Source: a virus. Taken from it: DNA of 45,266 nucleotides. Both the position numbers and the translations under genes were made by a program. Shown here piece by piece: positions 17,180-25,064 of the stretch. The stretch spans positions 1 through 45,266 of the IMG/VR virus record IMGVR_UViG_3300022602_002833; one strand, written 5' to 3'. Below the pieces are notes generated by a model. That model had not been told where the DNA came from and searched no databases. It was given only the letters and a program-made list of their open reading frames with translations. Each line of letters opens with the position of its first letter. Positions within the stretch are counted from its first letter, which is position 1.

Positions 17180-17723
17180 AGTTGTTCCTTGGTCAGAAAA
17201 TTTAGATCTTACAGAGTTCTACTCAACAGCTGAAAAACTTGGCTTTGTTAATAATTCTAGCCAAAAGGTTATGATAGATTGTTTTCGAAACGAACCTGAG
17301 TGGGCGGCTTGGATCTTATATAAAGATGGAAAAGCTGTAGGTAGTGTTGCCTCTCATACATTCGCAGTGATGGGGCCAAACTCATATCGTGTATTAGCAC
17401 GTACTTGTACATTTGGAATAGCACGACCTTCCGAAGGACTTGTTACAACAAAAAGATTAATTGCAGAACATCAGAATTTAACCGATCAGTTCTTGTTGCC
17501 CGCTTGTATAAGTTGGGCCAAAGGAGACTTGTATGCCACAAGCAACGAAAGTTCGGCTGCCAGTCAGCGTCTAGTACACAGGCACTATTTTCCTACATTG
17601 TCTAAATTAGGAATAGTGGAAAAGATATGCGAAATTAATTATCGAAACACAAATCAAACTGTTTGGAGAATTTACCCAGACAGATTTCTAGAGAACTTAG
17701 AACTGTATCCTAGATGGATCTAA
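17172..17723 (+). CDS. Acetyltransferase-like (GNAT-fold) protein
   Basis: A 183-residue protein from the ATG at 17172, which overlaps the preceding stop (ATGTATAA). The pattern WAAWILYKDGKAVGSVASHTF followed by the strand YRVLARTCTF, an acceptor-like loop and ATSNESSAASQRLVHRHYFP resembles strands and the final helix of GNAT enzymes; a clear R/Q-x-x-G-x-G/A acetyl-CoA loop is not seen. The last 27 bp overlap the convergent SDR gene. The assignment is by fold pattern only. Confidence 0.45.
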   Translation: MYKVVPWSENLDLTEFYSTAEKLGFVNNSSQKVMIDCFRNEPEWAAWILYKDGKAVGSVASHTFAVMGPNSYRVLARTCTFGIARPSEGLVTTKRLIAEHQNLTDQFLLPACISWAKGDLYATSNESSAASQRLVHRHYFPTLSKLGIVEKICEINYRNTNQTVWRIYPDRFLENLELYPRWI

Positions 17724-18296
17724 ATTAGGATTAGCACGTTTCATCTGCTCGTATACAAACGGAGTTAATTTCCATCGAAATTCAATTTGTCTAATACTAG
17801 GTTTTCCTGCCCAGAAAATTATTGTATCGACTATATCCTCAAAGCTAGTTGTATAATCACTTGTAAATACATCTGGATCATTAACATCTACTTTGGTGCC
17901 CTCTATAAAACTTAAATCCAAATGAAGCAATGGTATACCGTTAGGATCTATACTGACTAAACGGCAGGCTTCCGCTAATTCTTGTTTGTGTTTAACATAT
18001 TCTGTAGGAATAAGTTCAGGATACTGTCTACTTACGCTACCCATAACTACCATCATATCTACTTTATTTTTTAGAGCATCGACAAGTTTCCGTTGTTGTT
18101 GACCACTATAGGCATTATTGATAAACAATTCACAACCTTCTGCTTCCTGTACAATTTTATCAAAATCATTATCAATATCATATCCATTACTACGCGACAT
18201 ACCTGTAATTTGTCTGCAACTAACTTCGGTGAATTTATCAAAAATTGCTTTACCGATTCCACGTGTATGTCCAGTGATTATAATTTTCTTTTCCAT
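17697..18296 (-). CDS. Short-chain dehydrogenase/reductase (SDR)
   Basis: A 199-residue classical-type SDR from the ATG at 18296. The dinucleotide-binding motif is TGHTRGIGKA near residue 7, followed by LFINNAYSGQQ (the NNAG-like motif), VMGSVSRQ with the catalytic Ser, and Y-V-K-H-K as YxxxK. It is shorter than usual (~250) at the substrate-binding end. It is adjacent to a second SDR-like gene with the same start motif; their junction is TAA-TATG. It probably oxidises a hydroxyl or reduces a ketone for the pathway. Confidence 0.8.
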   Translation of the reverse strand: MEKKIIITGHTRGIGKAIFDKFTEVSCRQITGMSRSNGYDIDNDFDKIVQEAEGCELFINNAYSGQQQRKLVDALKNKVDMMVVMGSVSRQYPELIPTEYVKHKQELAEACRLVSIDPNGIPLLHLDLSFIEGTKVDVNDPDVFTSDYTTSFEDIVDTIIFWAGKPSIRQIEFRWKLTPFVYEQMKRANPNLDPSRIQF

Positions 18297-18297
18297 A

Positions 18298-18765
18298 TTA
18301 ATCTTCAATATTAAATGTAACTGATACAACAGATTTATTTTCAAGCCAAAAATCTATCATTCTACAGACAGTGTCTGTATCCTTATATGAACTGCTAGTT
18401 AATTTTAACAGTAGCATTTTATACCTGTCAGACATTGCTAAGAAGTTCTTTTCAAGTAAATTTTTATTATTGCTATATTCTAGCATATTAGGATCTGGAA
18501 AATCACCTGCTACGCTACCGCATACTATTTGATTTTTTACTCTTGAAGCAAGAACCATCATATAATCATTTTGCATATTATTTGCATAAGCATTATTGAT
18601 AAACAGATCGGCTCCATCTATCATTTCTACAATACTTGAATAATCTGCAATTAAATCAAATCCATTTGAATTTGAGAATCCTTGCATTGTCCAACCTTTA
18701 GATTCAAAATGCTGGTATAATGCTTTTCCTAATCCATTAGTATGTCCGGTTATACAACATCTCAT
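18298..18765 (-). CDS. Short SDR-like protein
   Basis: 155 residues, paralogous to the following SDR. It has TGHTNGLGKA, LFINNAYAN, VCGSVAGDF and Y-S-N-N-K (YxxxK), so the full set of SDR motifs is present in a protein about 100 residues below the family norm. The C-terminal substrate-binding part is reduced. It may form a heterodimer with its neighbour. The ATG lacks a Shine-Dalgarno; a perfect TATAAATA lies 24 nt upstream. Confidence 0.7.
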   Translation of the reverse strand: MRCCITGHTNGLGKALYQHFESKGWTMQGFSNSNGFDLIADYSSIVEMIDGADLFINNAYANNMQNDYMMVLASRVKNQIVCGSVAGDFPDPNMLEYSNNKNLLEKNFLAMSDRYKMLLLKLTSSSYKDTDTVCRMIDFWLENKSVVSVTFNIED

Positions 18766-18789
18766 AATTATATCGCTTAAATAGTTGAC

Positions 18790-18797
18790 TATTTATA
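18790..18797 (-). promoter_or_regulatory. T4-type late promoter box (perfect TATAAATA)
   Basis: Read leftward this is an exact TATAAATA, 24 nt before the ATG at 18765, giving a leader of roughly 18-20 nt. The same segment read rightward contains TATAAAC just 3 nt before the ATG at 18804, so one short divergent region may serve both genes. Confidence 0.55.
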
Positions 18798-18803
18798 AAC
18801 TAT

Positions 18804-19889
18804 ATGTTTTCATTTAACGAACTTAGAAGCGTACACCTAGAAATAACTAATCAGTGCCAAGCTAGTTGCCCAATGTGTGCTAGGAATAATCACGGGGCCC
18901 TGCCCAATCCTCTGTTAGTGGATCAATCATGGACCTTAGAAGATTTTACAACCATTTTTAATCAGGAAGTTTTAGATACAGTTGGGTTTATCTACTTTTG
19001 CGGCAATTTTGGTGATCCAATACTTAATTCTAACCTTCCTGCTATGTGTTTATATCTTAAAAAATATAAGCCATCGGTTAGAGTCCATATACATACAAAC
19101 GGGGGTGCTAGAAATTCTGCATGGTGGAAAGAACTAGCAAAATCATTACCCGAAGACCATCTTGTTGTGTTTGGAATCGATGGATTGGAAGATACACATC
19201 ATCTTTATAGGATCGGGACAACTTACGAGAATGTAATAAAAAACGCAAGTACTTTTATAAACGAAGGCGGAAATGCCGAATGGTGTTTTATAAAATTCAA
19301 GCATAATCAACATCAAGAAGATGAAGCAAGGTCTCGGGCTATTAAACTAGGATTCAAACAATTTACTTTGAAAAATAGTAGTCGATTCCTGGGAGAACCT
19401 AAGTATCCAGTATGGGATAAATCTGGTAAGACTACCCACTATATAGAACCTCCTGAAGATAACAAAGTTCACCTTATAAGCAAATCCATGATTGAGTCGT
19501 ATAAGCAGACTATCATGCCTTTGGAAATAAAATGTAAGGTTCAGAGATCGAAAGAAATATACATAGATGCTTATAAAAATATTTTCCCTTGTTGTTGGGT
19601 AGCATCTATACCGTATACCGAATATGATAACGAAAATATTAATCTAGGTATTAGGCAAGAAATAAGAAAACAATACGACGCTCTAGTAGACTATCTTGGA
19701 GGAATTGAACAATTAAGTGCTATCCAAGTAGGAATTAAAAATGTGTTAGATTCTAGTTTCTGGCAATCTGCATGGAATATATTTTGGAATGAGAAAAAAT
19801 TAATCATGTGTGCTAGAATATGCGGAGATACCGAACTGATTTCTAAACCAGATGATCAATTTATTAAGCGCGAGCAACTACAACAGTAA
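18804..19889 (+). CDS. Radical SAM protein with Cys-rich C-terminus
   Basis: A 361-residue protein paralogous to the gene at 4111. The cluster motif is C18-x3-C22-x2-C25 (TNQCQASCPMC). FCGNFGDP replaces the usual GGEP motif, as in its paralogue, followed by HTNGG, VVFGIDGLED and LYRIGT. C-terminal cysteines occur in EIKCKV, FPCCWVA and MCARICGD, which suggests an auxiliary cluster. It is a single-gene unit between a leftward SDR pair and a convergent oxygenase, overlapping the latter by 26 bp. Substrate unknown. Confidence 0.85.
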   Translation: MFSFNELRSVHLEITNQCQASCPMCARNNHGALPNPLLVDQSWTLEDFTTIFNQEVLDTVGFIYFCGNFGDPILNSNLPAMCLYLKKYKPSVRVHIHTNGGARNSAWWKELAKSLPEDHLVVFGIDGLEDTHHLYRIGTTYENVIKNASTFINEGGNAEWCFIKFKHNQHQEDEARSRAIKLGFKQFTLKNSSRFLGEPKYPVWDKSGKTTHYIEPPEDNKVHLISKSMIESYKQTIMPLEIKCKVQRSKEIYIDAYKNIFPCCWVASIPYTEYDNENINLGIRQEIRKQYDALVDYLGGIEQLSAIQVGIKNVLDSSFWQSAWNIFWNEKKLIMCARICGDTELISKPDDQFIKREQLQQ

Positions 19890-20532
19890 AACCTCTTAGT
19901 TCTACCGATTTTTTAATATAGTCAACGACTTGCTCTTCACAATTTAACAACAGTGATCTGTCTGATATTTTTTCAATTCCTGTAATAAGATTATTTTTTA
20001 TAGCTCTATTAAGATAGCTCATAAAACTTTCGTGCAATTCTTGTTTCCAATCGTATTCTCCTCCTGAAAATTCAAATAACAATCCTGGGGATTTGAATTC
20101 TGGCAACTTGACTCTAATGTTCAAATGCACTCTATCCCTTCCTCCAAAATTACAAGCTACATGTCTTTTAGAAGTATCCATTAACCATAATTCTCCATTT
20201 ACTGGTAAATGATACATTTTTTCATCATCTAGGTCTTGCAAATAGCAATCTTTATTTGTTATAATTGCAAGTTGTAATCTATCATCTGGGTCATAGTGAG
20301 CTGTATAAGATTCTGCCGAAGATAGTTTAAGAAGCCTTGCTTCGCCGATGTCAGGAAGACTATCTAATAAATTGCCCAATGGCGTATTCTTATATTCTGG
20401 TAATGTTGTATAAGATCCTGAAAATAGTTTACCAGAAGTAGAATTCAAAATGATCCTCTTGTCAAATTTCAAATTAGAAACTTGCTCGACAATAGGTTCT
20501 ATGGGAAATTTTATACCTGTATTAGATAGCAT
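19864..20532 (-). CDS. 2OG-Fe(II) oxygenase, Asp/Asn beta-hydroxylase-like
   Basis: 222 residues from the ATG at 20532. The triad is H79-x-D81 (SYTAHYDPDDR) and H124 (DTSKRHVACNFG), with R134 (RDRVHLNIRV). This is the standard spacing of aspartyl/asparaginyl hydroxylases. The internal ATG at 20532 is preferred over 20640: it has the TATAAGTA-4 nt-ATG arrangement and removes a 97-bp overlap with the divergent PLP gene. The C-terminal 80 residues are extra to the barrel. Confidence 0.75.
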   Translation of the reverse strand: MLSNTGIKFPIEPIVEQVSNLKFDKRIILNSTSGKLFSGSYTTLPEYKNTPLGNLLDSLPDIGEARLLKLSSAESYTAHYDPDDRLQLAIITNKDCYLQDLDDEKMYHLPVNGELWLMDTSKRHVACNFGGRDRVHLNIRVKLPEFKSPGLLFEFSGGEYDWKQELHESFMSYLNRAIKNNLITGIEKISDRSLLLNCEEQVVDYIKKSVELRGFTVVVARA

Positions 20533-20544
20533 TAAATACTTATA
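20532..20544. promoter_or_regulatory. Divergent pair of late-type boxes, each 4 nt before an ATG
   Basis: Rightward: TTAAATAC (20532-20539), TTAT, ATG at 20544. Leftward: TATAAGTA (20544-20537), TTTA, ATG at 20532. The two boxes overlap within 13 bp, and both transcripts would be leaderless. This is the most compact divergent promoter in the window. Confidence 0.6.
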
Positions 20545-21398
20545 TGAATAAACTGCGGATTGCACCCTCTTATGATATAAAATACCTTCAGGTAGATAGG
20601 CCGAGTCCTTTATCCGATAATCATTTGGATAAATTGACAAAGGATGTTTTATCAGGCAACATTGATCAAGATATAAGCGACAAAGTCTACGATGATTTCA
20701 AACAGGAAATGACTGATTGGTTACAAAATTCCAAACTTAATAAAATTACAGGTCTTTCCTTATTCAATAGAACTGATATTGTCAACGGGTGTACACAATT
20801 TATAGATACTGTATACATGAATGGTCCTGTACAGGTGTTAGCAGGCGACTACAGATATCATTCTAGACTAGGTAACTGGTATACACATCCAGGATACCTT
20901 AGCAAAGAAAAACAATTAATCATAGCATGGCCGTTTCCTAGCACAGGAGACACACATGTGAATATGAAGGAGATATTAGATGAAGCGGGAGACAAAGGTA
21001 TTAGTGTACATGTGGACGGCGCTTGGCTTACTTGCTGCCGCGGAATTGACTTTGATGTATCTCATCCATCAATTAGGTCTGTCGGGATAAGTTTAAGCAA
21101 AGGTCTGGGGCTAGGATGGAATCGTATTGGTATTAGATGGAGTAAGAGTGAAGATGCTGATGCAATTACTATAATGAATGATTATCACATGAACAATAGA
21201 GCTCTAGTAAAGATAGGTTTGCATTTTTTACGACACGCAAGTTCAGACTATTTGTGGAATATGCATAGCGATAGTTACAATAAAATTTGTAAGGATTTCG
21301 ACCTCACTCCTACTAATGCTATCCATCTGGCTTTGTCAGAAAATCAACCAGTAGGTGTCAGCCCATTAATAAGGTATTTAGAAAATGCATCTACATAA
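20544..21398 (+). CDS. PLP-dependent fold-type I enzyme (aminotransferase-like)
   Basis: A 284-residue paralogue of the gene at 9280. D158 in HVDGAWL and K186 in GISLSKGLG are the pyridoxal-phosphate residues; NRIGIRW follows the lysine as in aminotransferases. AWPFPSTGDTHV corresponds to the cofactor-side loop. The protein is much shorter than normal aminotransferases. It leads the rightward block 20544-26715 and is followed directly by a PP-loop enzyme (14-bp overlap) and radical SAM genes. Amination or another PLP reaction on a pathway intermediate is inferred. Confidence 0.75.
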   Translation: MNKLRIAPSYDIKYLQVDRPSPLSDNHLDKLTKDVLSGNIDQDISDKVYDDFKQEMTDWLQNSKLNKITGLSLFNRTDIVNGCTQFIDTVYMNGPVQVLAGDYRYHSRLGNWYTHPGYLSKEKQLIIAWPFPSTGDTHVNMKEILDEAGDKGISVHVDGAWLTCCRGIDFDVSHPSIRSVGISLSKGLGLGWNRIGIRWSKSEDADAITIMNDYHMNNRALVKIGLHFLRHASSDYLWNMHSDSYNKICKDFDLTPTNAIHLALSENQPVGVSPLIRYLENAST

Positions 21399-22134
21399 CA
21401 TAGACGGTGTCATTGTTCCATTTGATAATAAATGGAAGAACATTGCAATAGGACTTAGTGGCGGAGCCGATAGTGCGTTGCTAGCATACATTTTGTGTAA
21501 CCTTGTAAAGGATCAAACAATACATGTTGTCAGCCATACTAGAATGTGGAAAAGCAGACCCTGGCAAAGTTATGATAGTTTGAATGTTCTTAATTGGCTA
21601 AAAGATCGGTTTCCTAATATTAATTTTATAAGGCATACAAATTTTATCGCTCCTGATGTGGAATATGGTAACATGGGGCCGATTATCAAAGATGAATACG
21701 GCAAGATGGTTAGCGGAGATAATGCCCAACAACGAGCATTTGGCGAGTATGTTTGCTTTAACAATAATGTTGATGCATACTATAATGCAGTCACTAGGAA
21801 TCCTAAATCTGTAGATTTAGGAGGATTACCTGAAAGAGATGTAGAACCTAATGAGAATAATAAGCATTTATCGATAATGCAACATATGGGGTTCTGGGCG
21901 CTTCACCCTTTTAGATTCGTTGAAAAATCTTGGGTAGTTAAACAGTATATAGAAAATGACCTTTGGGATTTATTTGATAGAACTCGAAGTTGCGAAGGCG
22001 ATGATACAAATAGGCCGGAAGTATTTTTAGGTATGGATTATACTAATTACAAGGCAGGCGATCTAGTTCCTATATGTGGTAGATGTTTTTGGTGTAAAGA
22101 GAGGGCATGGGCAATTGAACAAAATACAAAGTAA
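21385..22134 (+). CDS. PP-loop ATP pyrophosphatase (QueC/asparagine-synthase-like)
   Basis: A 249-residue N-type ATP pyrophosphatase that activates a carbonyl or carboxylate by adenylation. The PP-loop is SGGADS at residues 25-30. Near the end, C231-G-R-C234-F-W-C237 resembles the zinc-binding cysteines of QueC-type 7-cyano-7-deazaguanine synthases. No QueD/QueE/QueF genes accompany it here, so deazaguanine synthesis is not supported; amide or nitrile formation or thiolation of another substrate is possible. It overlaps the PLP gene and the next radical SAM gene. Confidence 0.75.
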   Translation: MHLHNIDGVIVPFDNKWKNIAIGLSGGADSALLAYILCNLVKDQTIHVVSHTRMWKSRPWQSYDSLNVLNWLKDRFPNINFIRHTNFIAPDVEYGNMGPIIKDEYGKMVSGDNAQQRAFGEYVCFNNNVDAYYNAVTRNPKSVDLGGLPERDVEPNENNKHLSIMQHMGFWALHPFRFVEKSWVVKQYIENDLWDLFDRTRSCEGDDTNRPEVFLGMDYTNYKAGDLVPICGRCFWCKERAWAIEQNTK

Positions 22135-23383
22135 AACTTTTTGTATGCATCCTTTTACAGGATTAGCAACTAGGGAAGACGGTGCAATACAAGTATGCTG
22201 TCGAAGCCATCCTATTGGTTTCATACAAGATGCTACATTAGAGCATCATTGGAATGGTGAAACTATGACACGAATACGGCGACAAGTATTACAGGGAGAA
22301 CGTCCATCCGAATGTGAACCTTGTTTTAGGTTAGAGGACCAGGGTGTCGAAAGTTTAAGGCAACGCCACATAGCTGGAAAAATACCCGAGGCGAGAATAA
22401 ATCTCTATCCAGATGCATTAGATAAAATGCAAGATGGTTATACTATGCCGTTTGAAATACCCACAATGGAATTAAAACTAAACAACTTGTGTAATCTAAA
22501 ATGTAGAATGTGCCATCCTGGGGACAGCACAAGTTGGAACGATTGGAGCGTGGTTAAAGATTATTACAAAGAAAAAGGTCGAGTAATTTTTGATTTAGTA
22601 GAAACCCACAATTTAGAAAAAAAGCCGTTATTAGATAAATTTGAAAATAACGAACAGTGGTGGGCAAGTTTAGAAAAGAATTTGCCTTACTTTAGACGAG
22701 TAGAGTTTGCAGGTGGCGAGCCTCTGATGGATCCACAGCATTATCGAATATTAGATATGTTGAAACCTTACGGGCATCAGATTGAGATTAAGTATGCTAC
22801 TAATGGTACTACTTTAGGAATTAGCAAAGGAAGGACTATACATGACTATTGGCCTCATTTTAGAAGCGTTGCCGTTAACGTCAGCATTGACGGCATTGGA
22901 GATGTTTACAATTACATCCGTGGCAACGCTGATTGGAATCAAGTTGTTGACAATGTTAAGGAAATACAAAAAATTCCTAATGTAAGTCGAGTAGTAGGAG
23001 CCGTTGCTGTACAAGTTAGTAATGTAATGCAGTTAGATAAGATGATAGAATATTTCTTAAATGATTTAGGTATAATATTCTACACTAATATGGTGAGTTA
23101 TCCTGATGTCCTGTGCATACAAGTTTTACCCGAGCACCTTAAGGAACAAGCAACCATTAATCTAAACTTTGCTAAAATGTATTTAGAGGATTACAAGTTA
23201 ATAAAAGAACATCCTATGCTTTTAGATCTTACATTGAAACAAATAGATGGTGTTATCAATTTTATGTGGGCCAATGACCTTAGTGATAAATGGCAACAAT
23301 GTATAAATTTTAATCAAGCTCTAGATGCTACTCGTAACCAATACTTCTTCAAAGTTAACAGCGACTACGACGACTATGAGTAA
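22115..23383 (+). CDS. Radical SAM protein with N-terminal Cys-rich (SPASM/twitch-like) domain
   Basis: About 422 residues, the same architecture as the gene at 14236. The N-terminal module has C10, C28-C29, C67 and C70 (TFCMHPF, VCCRSH, ECEPCF), and the radical SAM motif is C126-x3-C130-x2-C133 (NLCNLKCRMC). FAGGEPLMD, KYATNG and NVSIDG follow. I prefer the TTG at 22115 as start because a later ATG would delete the first cysteine; GAGAGGG lies upstream. It overlaps the PP-loop gene by 20 bp. It may be a peptide- or protein-modifying enzyme. Confidence 0.85.
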   Translation: MNKIQSKTFCMHPFTGLATREDGAIQVCCRSHPIGFIQDATLEHHWNGETMTRIRRQVLQGERPSECEPCFRLEDQGVESLRQRHIAGKIPEARINLYPDALDKMQDGYTMPFEIPTMELKLNNLCNLKCRMCHPGDSTSWNDWSVVKDYYKEKGRVIFDLVETHNLEKKPLLDKFENNEQWWASLEKNLPYFRRVEFAGGEPLMDPQHYRILDMLKPYGHQIEIKYATNGTTLGISKGRTIHDYWPHFRSVAVNVSIDGIGDVYNYIRGNADWNQVVDNVKEIQKIPNVSRVVGAVAVQVSNVMQLDKMIEYFLNDLGIIFYTNMVSYPDVLCIQVLPEHLKEQATINLNFAKMYLEDYKLIKEHPMLLDLTLKQIDGVINFMWANDLSDKWQQCINFNQALDATRNQYFFKVNSDYDDYE

Positions 23384-24179
23384 ATTTATTTTAAGTCTTG
23401 AAAATATAGAATTAGAATTTGATTTATTAGAAACTAGTATTGCAAGGCGTTGGGCTAAAGAAATTGAAGCAAATTATCCTTTATTTGAAACTGAAAGATT
23501 CAAGGGGTGGGATAATAAAAATGTAAATTTTTATAATCAGGAAATAAACAAACAGTTACAAACTTTAGGTAAAGATCCTTATACGATTAAATCTCAGGAA
23601 GATCTAAATAACTTGCATAAAATTTTTGAATGTTTAAGAGGTCCTGTAGAAGAAGAATCCGACTATTATAAAAACTCCGATCAAGTTATTAAAAGTAGTA
23701 TCAATAATTTGAATATACTAATTCACGAGTGCGAGCATGTATTGAGGTATGGCACAAGAAATCCCGAGTTAGTTTGTACCTATCAAAATCGTCCTAGATA
23801 CAAATTACAAGAACAAGATTACGATTTGTTTACAGCAAAATGGAAATTTGGAACTGTATATATAAATTATTGCGAAGTTGGTAAACCATTAATCGATGTG
23901 TACAAAGACCAAGATACTATAGTTGGTACCGATAATGTAAGACCTTTAGAATATTACAGCGCCGATTTTGTAATTAAATTTGGTCCTAGTATATCAGATG
24001 AAGAATATGCTAAATCTACAGAAAATTTTCAAAATTGGCTTTCTAAACAAACCTACAGCTTTCAACACCTTTCACTAGGTTTGATTCCTGTTGCAGTATT
24101 AAATACTTCTTATAGCCCAGAAGAGTTAATAGGTATCATAGCAAATAATCAAAGGATCAAATCTACATGCTTAAGATAA
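23376..24179 (+). CDS. Conserved-looking phage protein of unknown function
   Basis: 267 residues from the ATG at 23376 (ATGAGTAA overlap with the upstream stop). The N-terminus SKFILSLENIELEFDL is beta-rich; the middle is helical with LNNLHKIFE and LNILIHECEHVLR; the last third has strands (GTVYINYCEVGKPLI, ADFVIKFGP). H117-E-C-E-H121 formally matches HExxH, but nothing else looks like a metalloprotease. It lies between two radical SAM genes in a tightly coupled operon, so a substrate-binding, partner or precursor-related role is possible. Confidence 0.65.
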   Translation: MSKFILSLENIELEFDLLETSIARRWAKEIEANYPLFETERFKGWDNKNVNFYNQEINKQLQTLGKDPYTIKSQEDLNNLHKIFECLRGPVEEESDYYKNSDQVIKSSINNLNILIHECEHVLRYGTRNPELVCTYQNRPRYKLQEQDYDLFTAKWKFGTVYINYCEVGKPLIDVYKDQDTIVGTDNVRPLEYYSADFVIKFGPSISDEEYAKSTENFQNWLSKQTYSFQHLSLGLIPVAVLNTSYSPEELIGIIANNQRIKSTCLR

Positions 24180-25060
24180 CAAGTAGGTATCCTCATCAAG
24201 GTAGTATTAAAATTGAATGGAATCTTGGTAAACGCTGTAACTATGATTGTAGTTATTGCCCTAGCGAGATACACGACAATACAAGTCCGCACACTGATAT
24301 AGAAATACTAAAACATACAGTAGACAAATTAGTAGCACTGAACAAACCTATACGTTTGAGTTTCACAGGCGGCGAGCCTACAGTACATCCTAAGTTTTCA
24401 GAACTAATAAAATACTGTAATCATGTCGGTATTAGTTGGATTAGTGTAACAACTAACGGAACTTTGCCTTATGAATTTTACATTACACTTCCTGTAGATC
24501 AATTTGTGTTTAGTATTCATTTAGAATATGACTGGCAACGTGTATTCAATACAGTAGAAAGCATACGTAAACTATCAGATGCAAAAGTTATTGCACAAAT
24601 TATGGCCCATCATGATCATATGCCTGCTGTGATTCAACTACGTGCTAAATGTTTGCTAGGAAAGATTCCCAATACAGTAAGACGGATACGATGGACAAAG
24701 GGCGATCACGACTTATTTGATGATATGAGATATAATGCTAATGATTTAGATTGGCTGAAAGAAATGGAATCTACGGTGGAAGCAAACTGTATTATTGATG
24801 ACGATAAGAAAATGCATGCCAATGATATTATTAAACTTCATCTAAACAAGTACAAAGATTGGTCATGTAGCGCAGGTATAGAAAGCCTAATGATAAATTG
24901 GGACGGTGATGTACACAGAGCGACTTGTAGAGTCGGTGGTAGTCTTGGCAACATTTATGAAGGTAGCTTCGTTGTCCCTAGCGAACCCGTAACTTGTGAC
25001 CGTAATTTCTGTACCTGCGCTTCAGATATCCCTTTGACTAAAATTTCACCCAATAAATAA
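24167..25060 (+). CDS. Radical SAM/SPASM-like protein
   Basis: 297 residues. The motif is C24-x3-C28-x2-C31 (KRCNYDCSYC), followed by LSFTGGEPTVHP (GGEP), VTTNGT, and a C-terminal Cys cluster: WSCSAGIESLM, HRATCRVGGSLGNI, then TCDRNFCTCASDI. The C-terminal pattern C-x-A-G-x-E-S-L is shared with the gene at 29921 and, in altered form, with 33996, defining a third radical SAM subfamily in the island. It is 4 nt before the amidinotransferase-like gene. Confidence 0.85.
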   Translation: MLKITSRYPHQGSIKIEWNLGKRCNYDCSYCPSEIHDNTSPHTDIEILKHTVDKLVALNKPIRLSFTGGEPTVHPKFSELIKYCNHVGISWISVTTNGTLPYEFYITLPVDQFVFSIHLEYDWQRVFNTVESIRKLSDAKVIAQIMAHHDHMPAVIQLRAKCLLGKIPNTVRRIRWTKGDHDLFDDMRYNANDLDWLKEMESTVEANCIIDDDKKMHANDIIKLHLNKYKDWSCSAGIESLMINWDGDVHRATCRVGGSLGNIYEGSFVVPSEPVTCDRNFCTCASDIPLTKISPNK

Positions 25061-25064
25061 CACT

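Noticed and set aside
20533-20640. Extended N-terminus (36 extra residues) of the leftward oxygenase at 19864
   Set aside because: It would overlap the divergent PLP gene by 97 bp; the internal ATG at 20532 has the same promoter-ATG geometry as other unit starts.
21385-22134. 7-deazaguanine DNA modification pathway
   Set aside because: Only one QueC-like protein is present; no QueD, QueE, FolE or transglycosylase gene was recognised in the window.
23376-24179. HECEH as a zinc metalloprotease motif
   Set aside because: The motif is isolated, the surrounding LNILIHECEH looks like a repeated LNxLH segment of a helical protein, and no third ligand is evident.
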